Positions 17,024 through 25,520 are shown, counted from the stretch's first letter. The stretch: DNA of 27,833 nt from JAJFUG01 sp964386505 (GCA_964386505.1 CAYLSM010000038.1:1-27833); one strand, 5' to 3'. Program-made: numbers and translations. Notes: generated by a model not told the origin, from the sequence alone.

Positions 17024-17091
17024 GCACATCCGGACACTGAAACGGGTAGCTGAATAAGTTTCTGCTCGGCAGCGTCCAACCGTCCGGGTGC
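17024..17091 (+). promoter_or_regulatory. Possible structured RNA element in the 5' leader
   Basis: GCAC (17024-17027) plus CCGGAC (17030-17035) can pair with GTCCGG (17082-17087) plus GTGC (17088-17091). That makes a 10-bp stem with a two-base AU bulge, enclosing 46 nt. Inside, GAAAC (17039-17043) can pair with GTTTC (17058-17062). I do not recognise a known riboswitch class. The element lies in the long leader of the next gene. Confidence 0.35.
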
Positions 17092-17153
17092 ATCGAAATT
17101 AAGATATTCAAGCGATCCATCCCAGCTATTAAACAGGAATTGGAGAGGCAACG

Positions 17154-18875
17154 ATGAAAGTGTACGCCGGCAATACTATGCGCGCGATTGCGCTGGTTGG
17201 CATGCTTCTGACACAGGCGCTCGTGAGCGGTGCATTCGCCCAGAGCGGACGGCCCAAAGTGCTTGTCCTTCCAACCAAGAGTTCGCTGGACAAGAAAGTT
17301 GTCACCAGCTTCCAGTGGGAGCTGGCCAAGCAGCTCGACAAGTCGGGCAAGTTCGATATCGTCACCCAGGAGCAGTTCGATAACTACATCAAGGGCATCA
17401 AGGGCAGCCTGGACGAGTTGATAGTCAACGACAGCCTGCTCGCCATGATGATGGACTCGCTCAAGGCCTCGATCTACACCACCGGCACTCTCGATCAGCC
17501 CGGCGGCTCGGGCACCCAGGTTCAGGCCAAGATCGATTACGTGTTCCTGAGCCATCAGAGCGAGGGCAAGAACTACACTATCGAGGGCAAGCCTGTCGAG
17601 GCGTCGAACGAGAAGCAGCTGAGCGATCTGGCCGAGAAAAGCGTCGAGGTGATCATCATGGCCTCGGAGCGGATCAGCGCCCGCAGCATCGCCATGTCGT
17701 ACTTCCGCAGCGCGATCTACGACAAGGCCATCGAGAATTTCCAGAAACTCCAGGAGCTTCAGCCTGGCGATGCGGACGCCGGTTTCATGATCGCCACCTG
17801 CTACCTGAACATGGACTCCACGGACAAGGCTCTCGAACTGTACCAGCAGCTTCTTGACAAGGTCGACCCGAACTACGTACCGGCCCTGGAAATCCTGGCG
17901 AAAACCTATTTCGCCAAGAACGATTTCAGCAAGGCCGAGACCTACTACAGCAAACTTATTCAGATCAAGCCGGAGGATTACGGGTATCATCAGTACATGG
18001 CTTATGTGAAGCTGCGCCTGGAGAAGGCGGCGGAAGCGATCGACGAGTTCGACAAGACTGTGGCCATCAGGGACGATTCGCCCGATATCCGCTTCCAGAT
18101 GGGGTATGCGGAATTCAACTTAGCCAAGACTCTGGAGAAAACTGACCCGGCGGCGTACAAAGCCCGCCTGGAGCACGACCTGAAGTCCCTCGACCGCGCC
18201 ATCACCATGCTGCAAGAGAAGCAGGGCCTGGATGATACGCAGAAAAAGATGCTGGCTGACTGCCTGTTTTACAAGGGCAGCACCCTGCAGGCGCTCGACC
18301 GCGGCCAGGAGGCTCTGACGGCGTTCAACAGCATCTTCGAGGTACAGCCGGACTACCAGAACGCTTTTTACTCGTACTACAACATGGCGCGTATCGCCAA
18401 TGATCTGAAGAAGTACGAGGACGCGGTCAAGTATTACCGCGAGGCAATCAAACTGGCGCCCGAAACGAGCGTGTGGTCGTTCTATCTGAACATCGGTGAA
18501 ATCTACCGCATGCGTATCAAGGACAGCCGCAACGCGATCGAGGCCTACACCAACGCGCTCAAGGGCGCTCCGGCCGACAACCAGCAGGCCCTGTTCTACC
18601 TGCGTGGGATTAACTACTATGATTTGGGCCAGGAACTGGATTTCTCCACCAAGGAAGACGCCGACATAGATGCCCTTATCGAGAAAGGCGACATGACCAA
18701 GGACAAGGCCAATCAGGCTGTCGCCTTCTATGACAAGGCCGCCGCGGACCTGGCCCGGGTGAGCGATCCCAAGTACGCCAAGAGCGCCAAGCAGCACCTG
18801 GACAACATCGCACAGCTCAAGAACCGCGTCGAGCAGATCAAGAAGCAGATCGACTACAACGAGAAGACCAAGTAA
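17154..18875 (+). CDS. Exported tetratricopeptide-repeat protein with CsgG/TolB-like N-terminal domain
   Basis: The function is not known. The 573-residue protein has a signal peptide (residues 1-29, cleavage after GAFA, no lipobox Cys). The N-terminal alpha/beta domain (about 34-170) begins PKVLVLPTKSSLDKKVV and has a FDIVTQEQF strand-helix, resembling the fold of CsgG or TolB N-terminal domains; that similarity is my inference from pattern only. Residues about 180-510 are tandem TPR units, such as AIENFQKLQELQPGD, ALELYQQLLDKVDPN and AVKYYREAIKLAPE. The C-terminus is a charged helix. The start is fixed by GGAGAGG five bases upstream. It has its own promoter candidate and long leader, and is followed by a terminator hairpin. 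The location after tamAB suggests a periplasmic role at the envelope, probably as a protein-interaction scaffold. Confidence 0.75.
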   Translation: MKVYAGNTMRAIALVGMLLTQALVSGAFAQSGRPKVLVLPTKSSLDKKVVTSFQWELAKQLDKSGKFDIVTQEQFDNYIKGIKGSLDELIVNDSLLAMMMDSLKASIYTTGTLDQPGGSGTQVQAKIDYVFLSHQSEGKNYTIEGKPVEASNEKQLSDLAEKSVEVIIMASERISARSIAMSYFRSAIYDKAIENFQKLQELQPGDADAGFMIATCYLNMDSTDKALELYQQLLDKVDPNYVPALEILAKTYFAKNDFSKAETYYSKLIQIKPEDYGYHQYMAYVKLRLEKAAEAIDEFDKTVAIRDDSPDIRFQMGYAEFNLAKTLEKTDPAAYKARLEHDLKSLDRAITMLQEKQGLDDTQKKMLADCLFYKGSTLQALDRGQEALTAFNSIFEVQPDYQNAFYSYYNMARIANDLKKYEDAVKYYREAIKLAPETSVWSFYLNIGEIYRMRIKDSRNAIEAYTNALKGAPADNQQALFYLRGINYYDLGQELDFSTKEDADIDALIEKGDMTKDKANQAVAFYDKAAADLARVSDPKYAKSAKQHLDNIAQLKNRVEQIKKQIDYNEKTK

Positions 18876-18904
18876 CTCTGTTCGGCCGGGCTGTAAAACC
18901 TTGG

Positions 18905-18941
18905 ACGGGCCGCGCCGGGAAACGGTGCGGCCCGTTCTTGT
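18905..18941 (+). terminator. Probable intrinsic terminator after the first TPR gene
   Basis: A 13-bp stem (ACGGGCCGCGCCG against CGGTGCGGCCCGT, with one G-U pair) with a 5-nt loop lies at 18905-18935. It is followed by a weak TTCTTGT tract. It begins 29 bp after the stop. The poor U-tract suggests partial read-through into the next TPR gene. Confidence 0.6.
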
Positions 18942-18987
18942 CGGACCGCGTTGACATAGGTTGAACCCAATTCCAACCGAGGCCGCG

Positions 18988-19803
18988 ATGCGCACCACGG
19001 TTCTACTCTTCGCCGCTGTGCTGTTCTGTTCCGGAAACGCCTTTCCGCAGCGCTTCATACCCAAGTCCGAAAGCGAGCGCCGCGGGGCCGAAAGCTACAA
19101 CAAGGCGAAAGAGGCCTACGACGCCGGAGACTTCGCCGCCAGCATCCCGCTGTTCCTGGCCGCCGACAGCCTGATCGGCAGCCGGTCCGGGCTGGACTGG
19201 AACAAGGTCCGTTTCGCGCTGGGAAACGCCTACCTGAAAGTCAGAAAGCCGGCCCAGGCCCTGGAATGGTTCAGCCGGGTGGCGGCGAGCGACTCGCTGT
19301 ATCCGCTTGTCCAGCTCCAGGCCGCCGAAAGCGCCCGTCAGGCCGGACGCCAGGATGAGGCGCTCAAGTTCTACCACAAAGCCCTGAACCAGGCCCCGGA
19401 CAAACAGAAACCCCTGCTGCTGGGCCGGATCGCTGAGATTCAGCTCCAGAAAGGCCAGCTCCAGGCGGCGATCGACACCTACACCAAGTCGCTGGCGATC
19501 GCACAGTCCGGCGCGCTCTACCTTCAGCGCGGCCAGCTCTACGACCGTCTGGCCCAGGCCATTGACCACGCCGAGGACGAGAATTACGATTTCGAGGCCG
19601 CCCTCAAGAATGGAGAGCTGAGCGAGGAGAAGATACAGCGGGCCATCGAGCTGCGCGAGAAAGCCCTGGCCGACTACCGCGCCGCCGCAGGCGATGCCGC
19701 CACGGCCGCTACGGCCGGCAAGTTTGCCGAGCGCTCCGAGATAATCCTGCAGAACGACCACGTGGTCATCTCGGAAATGAAATACCAGAAAGAGAACGAA
19801 TAA
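18988..19803 (+). CDS. Exported TPR protein
   Basis: This is a 271-residue protein of unknown role. The ATG at 18988 is preferred over an upstream in-frame TTG at 18961 because GAGG lies five bases before it and it opens directly into a signal peptide (residues 1-21, ending NAFPQ). TPR-like helix pairs follow from about residue 35 to 200, including ASIPLFLAADSLIG, ALEWFSRVAASDSL, ALKFYHKALNQAPD and AIDTYTKSLAIAQS. The C-terminal part is a charged helical segment. It stands 112 bp after the first TPR gene and before a strong terminator. It probably shares a periplasmic function with that neighbour, but nothing in the sequence names a partner. Confidence 0.72.
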   Translation: MRTTVLLFAAVLFCSGNAFPQRFIPKSESERRGAESYNKAKEAYDAGDFAASIPLFLAADSLIGSRSGLDWNKVRFALGNAYLKVRKPAQALEWFSRVAASDSLYPLVQLQAAESARQAGRQDEALKFYHKALNQAPDKQKPLLLGRIAEIQLQKGQLQAAIDTYTKSLAIAQSGALYLQRGQLYDRLAQAIDHAEDENYDFEAALKNGELSEEKIQRAIELREKALADYRAAAGDAATAATAGKFAERSEIILQNDHVVISEMKYQKENE

Positions 19804-19825
19804 CCGGGTTCCGGATATAAATATG

Positions 19826-19868
19826 AAGGCCGGGCAGGCGGTGAGCGCCTGCCCGGCCTTTCTTGTTC
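19826..19868 (+). terminator. Strong convergent terminator
   Basis: A perfect 15-bp stem (AAGGCCGGGCAGGCG with its complement, 5-nt loop) occupies 19826-19860. It is followed on the plus strand by TTCTTGTTCT. It sits 23 bp after the TPR gene stop and 35 bp beyond the stop of the opposing mutase gene. It can therefore end transcripts from both sides, although the minus-strand U-tract is poorer. Confidence 0.85.
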
Positions 19869-19894
19869 TGCCTCGAAATCTTTCCTGACAGCAA

Positions 19895-21685
19895 TCAGCC
19901 TTTCAGAACGTCATCCACAGTCTGCATGAAATCCTTTTTCAGGCTCGCCAGATGCTCCGCAGCCGCCTGTCTGGCCGTCGTGATCGAGCCGCCCTCATCC
20001 ACCTGGCGCACCACGGTGAAATAGAATTTCACTTTTGGTTCCGTGCCGCTGGGGCGCAGCGTGACCCGGCAGCCATCCGCCAGGTAGAACATCAGCACGT
20101 TGGCCTGGGGAAGGTGCGTGTGCTGAACATGGTGGCCTCCGGTCAGCTCGCGGCGCTCACCGGAGAGCAGGTCCCAGCAGCCGGTGACCGCGCTGCCCGA
20201 GATGGCTTTGGGCGGGCTTTCGCGAAAATGCTTGAGCAGGCCGCTGATCTTGCCCGCGCCCTCGATGCCCTTGAGCGTGAGCGAGGCGGCGCTCTCCAGA
20301 TAGACCCCGTAAGCCCGGTAGACCTCGTCCAGGTAATCGCCCAGGGTCATGTCGCGGCTCATGCACCAGGCGGCAATCTCGGCGATGGTCTGCGAGGCGA
20401 CCACGGAGTCCTTGTCACGGGCGTGGGTGCCCACCAGGTAACCGTAGCTCTCTTCGCCGCCGAAGACATAGGTGCGGCCCTTGCCCTCCAGCTCGAACAG
20501 GTGGATCTGCTCTCCGATGTACTTGAACCCGGTAAGGGTGTCCACCACCTCGGCCCCGAAACTGCTGGCTATGGCGCGCTGCAGCTCGGTGGTGACAATG
20601 GTCTTGACCACCACCGGACGCTCGGGCAGAGTGCCGCGGGCGTGGCGCTGGCTCAGGACATAATGGCACATGAGCGAGCCGATCTGGTTGCCGTTGAGCA
20701 GCTCGAATTTTCCCTCACAGTTGCGGAAAGCCAGGCCCATGCGGTCGGCATCCGGGTCGGTGCCCAGCACCAGGTGGGCGCCGCTGGCCTCGGCGCGCTG
20801 GATCGCCAGGGTCAGGGCCTCCTTTTCCTCGGGGTTGGGGCTCTTGACCGTGGGGAACTCGCCATCCGGCTTGCGCTGGCTCTCCAGCACCTCGACACGC
20901 CTCAGGCCCATGCGCTCCAGGGCCTTGGGGACCATGGTCACCCCGGCGCCGTGCAGCGGGGTGTAGACAACGCTCAGACGGTCTGCCACGCTGCGGATCA
21001 CATCCGGCTGGATCACCTGGGTGTGCACCGCCGCCAGGAACGCCTCGTCCACATCCGTCCCCAGCCAGACCAGCAGGCCCTTGCTCTCGGCCTCCTCGCG
21101 GCTGATCCTTTTAACCTCGGACAGAGATTTGATCGCCCGCACCTCGGCGATGATGCCGTTGTCGTGCGGGGGCACGATCTGGCCGCCGTCGCTCCAGCAG
21201 ACCTTGTAGCCGTTGTACTCGGGCGGGTTGTGGCTGGCGGTGATCACCACGCCCGCGGTGGCCTGGAGGTAGCGCACGGCGAACGAGAGCACCGGGGTGG
21301 GACGCAGCTCGGGGAACAGGTAGGCCTTGATTCCGTTGCCGGCCAGCACCAGGGCGGTCTCGAGGGAGAACAGGTCGCTCTTGCGGCGAGGGTCGTGGGC
21401 AATGGCGCAGGATGGCGCGCCCAGGTTCTGCTTGAGGATGTAATTGGCCAGCCCCTGGGTGGCGGTGCGCACCACGTACTCGTTCATGCGGTTGGTGCCA
21501 GCGCCGATCACCCCGCGCAGTCCGGCCGTGCCGAATTCGAGGTCCATGTGGAAACGGTCGGTCAGCTCCTTCCAGTTCCCGCTGTCCCAGAGGGCCTTGA
21601 TCTCGGCGCGGGCCTCGGGGCCGAATTCCTCACTCATCCAGCGACGGGCGAGCTGTTCCACCCTGGGGTCGAGTTTTTCGGACAT
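19895..21685 (-). CDS. Phosphoglucomutase/phosphomannomutase (alpha-D-phosphohexomutase)
   Basis: This cytoplasmic enzyme interconverts hexose 1- and 6-phosphates, feeding glycogen, cell-wall and surface-sugar synthesis. The 596-residue protein has all four signatures of the superfamily. The phosphoserine loop is TASHNPPEYNGYK, with Ser151. The Mg2+ loop is GTDPDADR, with Asp310, 312 and 314. The sugar-binding loop is GGEESYGYL (409-417). The phosphate-binding loop is RPSGTEPK (544-551). The length near 600 and the N-terminal FGTAGLRG (51-58) match the PgcA/PGM2-like subgroup. Substrate preference (glucose or mannose) cannot be read reliably. The ATG at 21685 is chosen for its AAGGA five bases upstream; the frame continues upstream for 36 codons without such a site. 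It lies 134 bp after the DUF5107 gene on the same strand and could be co-transcribed with it. Confidence 0.93.
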   Translation of the reverse strand: MSEKLDPRVEQLARRWMSEEFGPEARAEIKALWDSGNWKELTDRFHMDLEFGTAGLRGVIGAGTNRMNEYVVRTATQGLANYILKQNLGAPSCAIAHDPRRKSDLFSLETALVLAGNGIKAYLFPELRPTPVLSFAVRYLQATAGVVITASHNPPEYNGYKVCWSDGGQIVPPHDNGIIAEVRAIKSLSEVKRISREEAESKGLLVWLGTDVDEAFLAAVHTQVIQPDVIRSVADRLSVVYTPLHGAGVTMVPKALERMGLRRVEVLESQRKPDGEFPTVKSPNPEEKEALTLAIQRAEASGAHLVLGTDPDADRMGLAFRNCEGKFELLNGNQIGSLMCHYVLSQRHARGTLPERPVVVKTIVTTELQRAIASSFGAEVVDTLTGFKYIGEQIHLFELEGKGRTYVFGGEESYGYLVGTHARDKDSVVASQTIAEIAAWCMSRDMTLGDYLDEVYRAYGVYLESAASLTLKGIEGAGKISGLLKHFRESPPKAISGSAVTGCWDLLSGERRELTGGHHVQHTHLPQANVLMFYLADGCRVTLRPSGTEPKVKFYFTVVRQVDEGGSITTARQAAAEHLASLKKDFMQTVDDVLKG

Positions 21686-21768
21686 GATTTCCTTCCAGGT
21701 TCGATTCAATTTCTGATTTTGTGCCTGACGGGTCATCCCGGCCGGAGTTAAACCCGGACCGGATTTAG

Positions 21769-21797
21769 AATATAAACATAATTTACTGTGCAATAAA
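21769..21797 (-). promoter_or_regulatory. Weak promoter candidate for the mutase
   Basis: On the minus strand, TTTATT (21797-21792, 3 of 6) and TATATT (21774-21769, 5 of 6) are 17 bp apart in an AT-rich patch between the DUF5107 gene and the mutase. I see no clear terminator in front of it, so read-through from upstream is also possible. Confidence 0.25.
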
Positions 21798-21819
21798 GTA
21801 ATTCAAGCCGTAATCCTTA

Positions 21820-24800
21820 TCACCAGCCGGCGCGCGGCGGGCCGAAAGCCCTGAGCTGAACGATCGGATCGAGCGCGAGCGCCCGGGAGCGCAGGGAATC
21901 GGCCTCGGCGGACCGTCCCAGGCCCTCCAGTGCCAGGGCGCGGCGAAAGCACTCGCGCGCCTGCGGGACTTTGTCGGTCACCGCCAGTCCGTCCGCGGGA
22001 CCCTCCTCCTCGTGGGCGCGTCCCTTTTCAGTGTAGGTCAGCATGCGCTCGAACACGGCACGCGCCTCGACGGGCCGACCCAGCTTTTCCAGCGCCTTCC
22101 CCCTGAAATACTGCGCCGCAGCCGAGGCGGGAAGGCTGTCCGCCGCTGCGGACAGGAACATAGCGCGCGCCTCTTTTTTCCGGCCCAGAAAATCCAGGGC
22201 CAGGCCGGCTTTGCAGGATTCACGGGTGTAGGTCACTCCGGGCTGGGCTTTCACCTCCAGGTTGTCCGGGTAGGCGCGGGCCTGGGTGTAAAATTCCAGG
22301 GCGGCGGCGTAGTTTCTGTCCTGCATGGCTTCATCACCCAGAGCCAGGTTGGCCTCCACCCAGTAACGGTGGACATCGTAGCCGCCCTCCCAGCAGTGGA
22401 ACCGCCGCGCCGCCAGAACCGCCAGAGCTTCCCGGTCGCGCCCGAGCTGCACATACAGCGAGACCAGCCGTTTGATCGAGGGGTCGGTGGAAAGGACCGT
22501 GGCGCGGTGACGTTCCAGGAAAGCCAGACGGTCCTCGCGGCTCACCCCCAGGCGCTCCAGCACCGGGTCCAGCTCGGTGAGCGGCAAAGCCTGAGCGGGG
22601 TCGGCCTCCACCGCCGCCTCATAAGCCATGCGCGCACCCGCGTAATCATCAGCCTCAGCCCGGGCGTAGCCCAGGTTGCGCCAGGCCACGGCATTGCCGG
22701 TGTCCAGGCCGATGGATTTCTCCCAGGCGTGTATCGCCTCGGTTTTCTGACCCAGGCTGTAGAGCAGCTCGCCCAGCAGAGACCAGGCCAGGGGGTCGGC
22801 CGGTGCGGCGGCTGTCACCCATTCCAGGACGGGCAGACTGGCGCTCTGGCTGGGGAAACACGGGGCGGCGGCGGTTTGACTGGCACGCGCCAGCGCAGCC
22901 TTTGCCGCGGCGCTGTCGCCCTGCATGTGACGGCACCAGGCCAGATGGTAAAGCAGAAGTGGTGTGTCGCTGCCGCCCTCCGTTTCGAGAGCCGTCGCGG
23001 CCTCGCCGTACAGCCCGCAGCGGGTGTAGCGCTCGGCCAGCTCGATCCGGTTGTAGCTGTCACCCCGCAGGAGCGCACACAGGGTGTCGCGGACCGCGGC
23101 CGCCTCCGTGCTGCGTTCCAGGCCCACCAGGGCTGCCGCCCGCTCGGCTGCGGAAAAGTAATCCAGCGGGTCATCGCCCTGGGCCGCCGCGGCCACAGCC
23201 AGCGCCTCGTCGTACCGGCCCAGACGGTTGAGAGTCAAGGCAAGCATGGCGCGGGCCTCGCTGTTGTCGCCATTGCCCCGCACGGCCCGTCCGGCGCGCT
23301 CACAGGCCGCTGTCCAGTCGTATCGGCGCGCCGCGAGACAACTCAGGTACAGATTGGAAACACTGTAAAAGGGGAAATCGTAGCTGGCGCGGGCCAGCTC
23401 GCTCTCGGCTTTCTCCTCCTGTCCCAATCCCAGACAGGCCAGGCCCAGGTAATAGCGCGCCCGGCCGCAAGTCTCATCCCGGGCCAGAGCCTTTTCCAGA
23501 TATTCCGCCGCCGGAGCGTACTGCGCACGTTTGAGGAGCATCACGCCCAGGGCGGTGTTGGCCCGAATGTCGCCGCTGTCGCGGCGCAGCGACTCGCGGT
23601 AGCAGGCCTCGGCCCGCTCAGGCTGGCCGAAACGCTCGTACCAGTCGCCCATCAGGAACAGCCGCTCGTTGCTTTCGGCTTTCTCAGGGGAGGGAAACGG
23701 CGGCTCCGGCTCGGGCAACGGCGGGTTGGCCGGGCGCGGGTGGCTGAACGCGATCAGGGTGTCGCCGGAGGCGGACAGCACGCTCAGGCGAAGATCGTAG
23801 AGGCTTACCCCTTTAGGCGCGGCCGCCTCGGCCAGTACGGGATTGCCGGGCGCGGCATCCAGAGCTTTCCGGCAGAGCTCTCTGCCCGCGGCGCTCAGAA
23901 CCACAGTCGCGCCAGGCACGGCCCCGGTCGGATACCAGCCGCCAGTGGCCCGGCCTTTTTCCAGACGCAGGCTGAGCGCGCCCTCCAGATTGGCGAAGCT
24001 CCACATCCCGATCCCGCGCACCGGGAACCAGAAATGGCTGAAAGTCTTGGTCTCTCCGGGCTGGAGCCAGTGGAAATCGGGCTGGTTGTCGGAGTAGGCT
24101 CCGGCCTGGGGTTCCACCAGCGGCGCGTCACCGTCCGTGAGCACGCTCTCCCAGAGCCGTCCGGCGGGCGAGGTGCCGCAGTACCAGAGTTTCTTGCCCA
24201 GAACGATATGATGGTCGGCCCAGTGGACCAGGCCACCCTGCTCCTCCGGGCACCAGGAGCCCTGGAAATCCTCCCGCGAGTTCACGATGAAATAGCTCGT
24301 GCCGCCTGGGGCGTTCTCCCAGCGGCGCAGGTCGACCCCGTCATTGAGCGGCCAGTGGTAGAACTCGTGCTTGCCGTGGCCGGTGGCGATCTCGCCCGGA
24401 ATGACCGCCGTAAACTCCTGCGAGCCGCGCACCCCGGCATCCGCCCACCAGAGGAACGGCTTGGGCACCGGGGTGCAGTTGGTCAGGCGCACCCGGGTCT
24501 CGATCCAGGTGCGGCTCGGGTACACCGTGTTGCCCACGGCCCAGCGCATGCCACAGGTGCGCTCCACCTCGCCGGTCCAGACAGTCTTGGAGCCGTCCGT
24601 GTTCTCCACCACGCGGCAGTCCACCGGGCGGAAACCGGAGGGACGGTGGCCGTTGGGAAAATTCCACTCGATCCCGCCGGAGATCCAGGCCCCGGCCATG
24701 CCGACCAGGGCCGGCTTGATCGTGCGCTGGTCCTGCAGGAAATGGTAACCGCCCGCGGTCTTGTCGTAGGCATCGTGCAGCCGCCCCCCGATCTCGGGCA

Positions 24801-25074
24801 GGACCAGGGCGCGCACGTATTCGTTCTCCAGCCAGAGGCCGCGGTAGGTGCGTTCCCCCTTCTCCTCGGTCAGCTTGTCGAACATCGGGTAGGGATAGAT
24901 CGAGCCGCCGCGCACTTTCCAGACCGGCATGGCCTCGGGCGGGCCGAGGCGCCAGGTGGGGAAAGTCACCGGCTCTTCACGGACTGTCACCGCGGCGGGC
25001 AGGGTGGCGGAGATCAGCAACAGAAGAAAGACAACCGGTCCGAGCAACTGTTTTCCGCGCTGGAAGGAGGGCAT
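21820..25074 (-). CDS. Exported DUF5107 and TPR protein
   Basis: This is a 1084-residue two-part protein of unproven function. A signal peptide covers residues 1-28 (hydrophobic VVFLLLLISATLPAA). The N-terminal half (about 30-395) matches the DUF5107 family, a galactose-mutarotase-like beta-sandwich. Visible landmarks are LVLPEIGGRLHDAYDK, GGIEWNFPNGHRP, RTWIETRVRLTN, YHWPLNDGVDLRRW and FSHFWFPVRGIG. A Pro-rich linker (around 450) leads to a long TPR array, about 465-1075, with many units such as AEYLEKALARDETCGRARYY and AIHAWEKSIGLDTGNAVAW. The fold and its proximity to a phosphohexomutase suggest binding or processing of carbohydrate outside the cytoplasm; this is inference. GGAG lies nine bases before the ATG. 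The same architecture occurs in DUF5107 proteins of other bacteria. Confidence 0.82.
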   Translation of the reverse strand: MPSFQRGKQLLGPVVFLLLLISATLPAAVTVREEPVTFPTWRLGPPEAMPVWKVRGGSIYPYPMFDKLTEEKGERTYRGLWLENEYVRALVLPEIGGRLHDAYDKTAGGYHFLQDQRTIKPALVGMAGAWISGGIEWNFPNGHRPSGFRPVDCRVVENTDGSKTVWTGEVERTCGMRWAVGNTVYPSRTWIETRVRLTNCTPVPKPFLWWADAGVRGSQEFTAVIPGEIATGHGKHEFYHWPLNDGVDLRRWENAPGGTSYFIVNSREDFQGSWCPEEQGGLVHWADHHIVLGKKLWYCGTSPAGRLWESVLTDGDAPLVEPQAGAYSDNQPDFHWLQPGETKTFSHFWFPVRGIGMWSFANLEGALSLRLEKGRATGGWYPTGAVPGATVVLSAAGRELCRKALDAAPGNPVLAEAAAPKGVSLYDLRLSVLSASGDTLIAFSHPRPANPPLPEPEPPFPSPEKAESNERLFLMGDWYERFGQPERAEACYRESLRRDSGDIRANTALGVMLLKRAQYAPAAEYLEKALARDETCGRARYYLGLACLGLGQEEKAESELARASYDFPFYSVSNLYLSCLAARRYDWTAACERAGRAVRGNGDNSEARAMLALTLNRLGRYDEALAVAAAAQGDDPLDYFSAAERAAALVGLERSTEAAAVRDTLCALLRGDSYNRIELAERYTRCGLYGEAATALETEGGSDTPLLLYHLAWCRHMQGDSAAAKAALARASQTAAAPCFPSQSASLPVLEWVTAAAPADPLAWSLLGELLYSLGQKTEAIHAWEKSIGLDTGNAVAWRNLGYARAEADDYAGARMAYEAAVEADPAQALPLTELDPVLERLGVSREDRLAFLERHRATVLSTDPSIKRLVSLYVQLGRDREALAVLAARRFHCWEGGYDVHRYWVEANLALGDEAMQDRNYAAALEFYTQARAYPDNLEVKAQPGVTYTRESCKAGLALDFLGRKKEARAMFLSAAADSLPASAAAQYFRGKALEKLGRPVEARAVFERMLTYTEKGRAHEEEGPADGLAVTDKVPQARECFRRALALEGLGRSAEADSLRSRALALDPIVQLRAFGPPRAGW

Positions 25075-25147
25075 GGGGCTGTTCTCCGGACTGAGGAGTG
25101 GGTCCGCTTCAGGGTTCGAGGAATCCGGTTGTGAGGGTCACAAGCAG

Positions 25148-25176
25148 AATGTAATCAGGGCAGGCAGCCACGGCAA
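25148..25176 (-). promoter_or_regulatory. Promoter candidate for the DUF5107 gene
   Basis: On the minus strand, TTGCCG (25176-25171, 4 of 6) and TACATT (25153-25148, 4 of 6) are separated by 17 bp. This would start transcription about 65 nt before the ATG at 25074. It lies back to back with the tRNA promoter. Confidence 0.35.
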
Positions 25177-25221
25177 CAATCCCCGGGTGTGGCGCGTGTA
25201 CGGGTTCCGCGGACAAGCGGG

Positions 25222-25250
25222 TTGACTTATCGCTTGCGCCTGCGTATATT
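25222..25250 (+). promoter_or_regulatory. Sigma-70 promoter of tRNA-Leu
   Basis: TTGACT (25222-25227, 5 of 6) and TATATT (25245-25250, 5 of 6) have an ideal 17-bp spacer. Transcription would start near 25257, about 33 nt before the mature tRNA. Strong boxes are expected for a stable RNA gene. Confidence 0.75.
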
Positions 25251-25289
25251 ACAGGCCTGCCATAAAGGGTTGATCCGTTTCGATAACCT

Positions 25290-25376
25290 GCCGGCGTGGT
25301 GGAACTGGTAGACGCACGGGACTCAAAATCCCGCGGGGGCGACCCCATGACGGTTCGATCCCGTCCGCCGGCACCA
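25290..25376 (+). tRNA. tRNA-Leu (anticodon CAA)
   Basis: This 87-nt class II tRNA has a 7-bp acceptor stem GCCGGCG/CGCCGGC, a D-arm with GGTAGAC, and an anticodon stem CGGGA/TCCCG with loop CTCAAAA (anticodon CAA, reading UUG). The long variable arm has a GGGG/CCCC stem. The T-arm is a perfect 5-bp stem around TTCGATC. Discriminator A and CCA are encoded in the DNA (CCA at 25374-25376). The long variable arm and A73 fit leucine. It is a single-gene unit with its own promoter and terminator. Confidence 0.97.
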
Positions 25377-25382
25377 TATATG

Positions 25383-25425
25383 ACGCGGCCTTCCGATAAG
25401 ATGCTCGGGGGCCGCGTTTTGTTTT
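25383..25425 (+). terminator. Intrinsic terminator of tRNA-Leu
   Basis: ACGCGGCC (25383-25390) pairs with GGCCGCGT (25410-25417). An inner CCGA/TCGG extends the stem. TTTTGTTTT follows (to 25425). It starts 6 bp after the tRNA 3' end. Confidence 0.85.
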
Positions 25426-25460
25426 AGCACGATCCTATCAACATTATGCCGTATTCCACT

Positions 25461-25520
25461 CACAAACCGCGATTGATCTTGACATTTTACTATCTTATAT
25501 TATCATTTGTACACAAACCG
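25461..25520 (+). promoter_or_regulatory. Promoter of the aminotransferase operon with flanking direct repeats
   Basis: TTGACA (25479-25484, 6 of 6) and TATCAT (25501-25506, 5 of 6) are 16 bp apart, giving a predicted start near 25513 and a leader of about 135 nt. The 9-mer CACAAACCG occurs on each side of the promoter, at 25461-25469 and 25512-25520, 51 bp apart. An AACCGTA copy is at 25534-25540, and a CATTAT/ATAATG inverted repeat lies at 25524-25552. The promoter is likely; the repeats as operators are speculative. Confidence 0.5.

Noticed and set aside
18951..18973. TTGACA before the second TPR gene as a promoter
   Set aside because: There is no acceptable -10 box at 16-18 bp spacing.
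22012..25134. 1040-codon open frame on the plus strand opposite the DUF5107 gene, and similar long antisense frames at 3707-5551, 19952-21751 and 1507-2874
   Set aside because: High third-position GC removes stop codons from one antisense frame. The translations show no family motifs, while the opposite strand encodes recognised proteins throughout.
25290..25376. tRNA-Leu as an integration site for a mobile element
   Set aside because: No duplicated tRNA 3' end, integrase or change in gene character is visible on either side.
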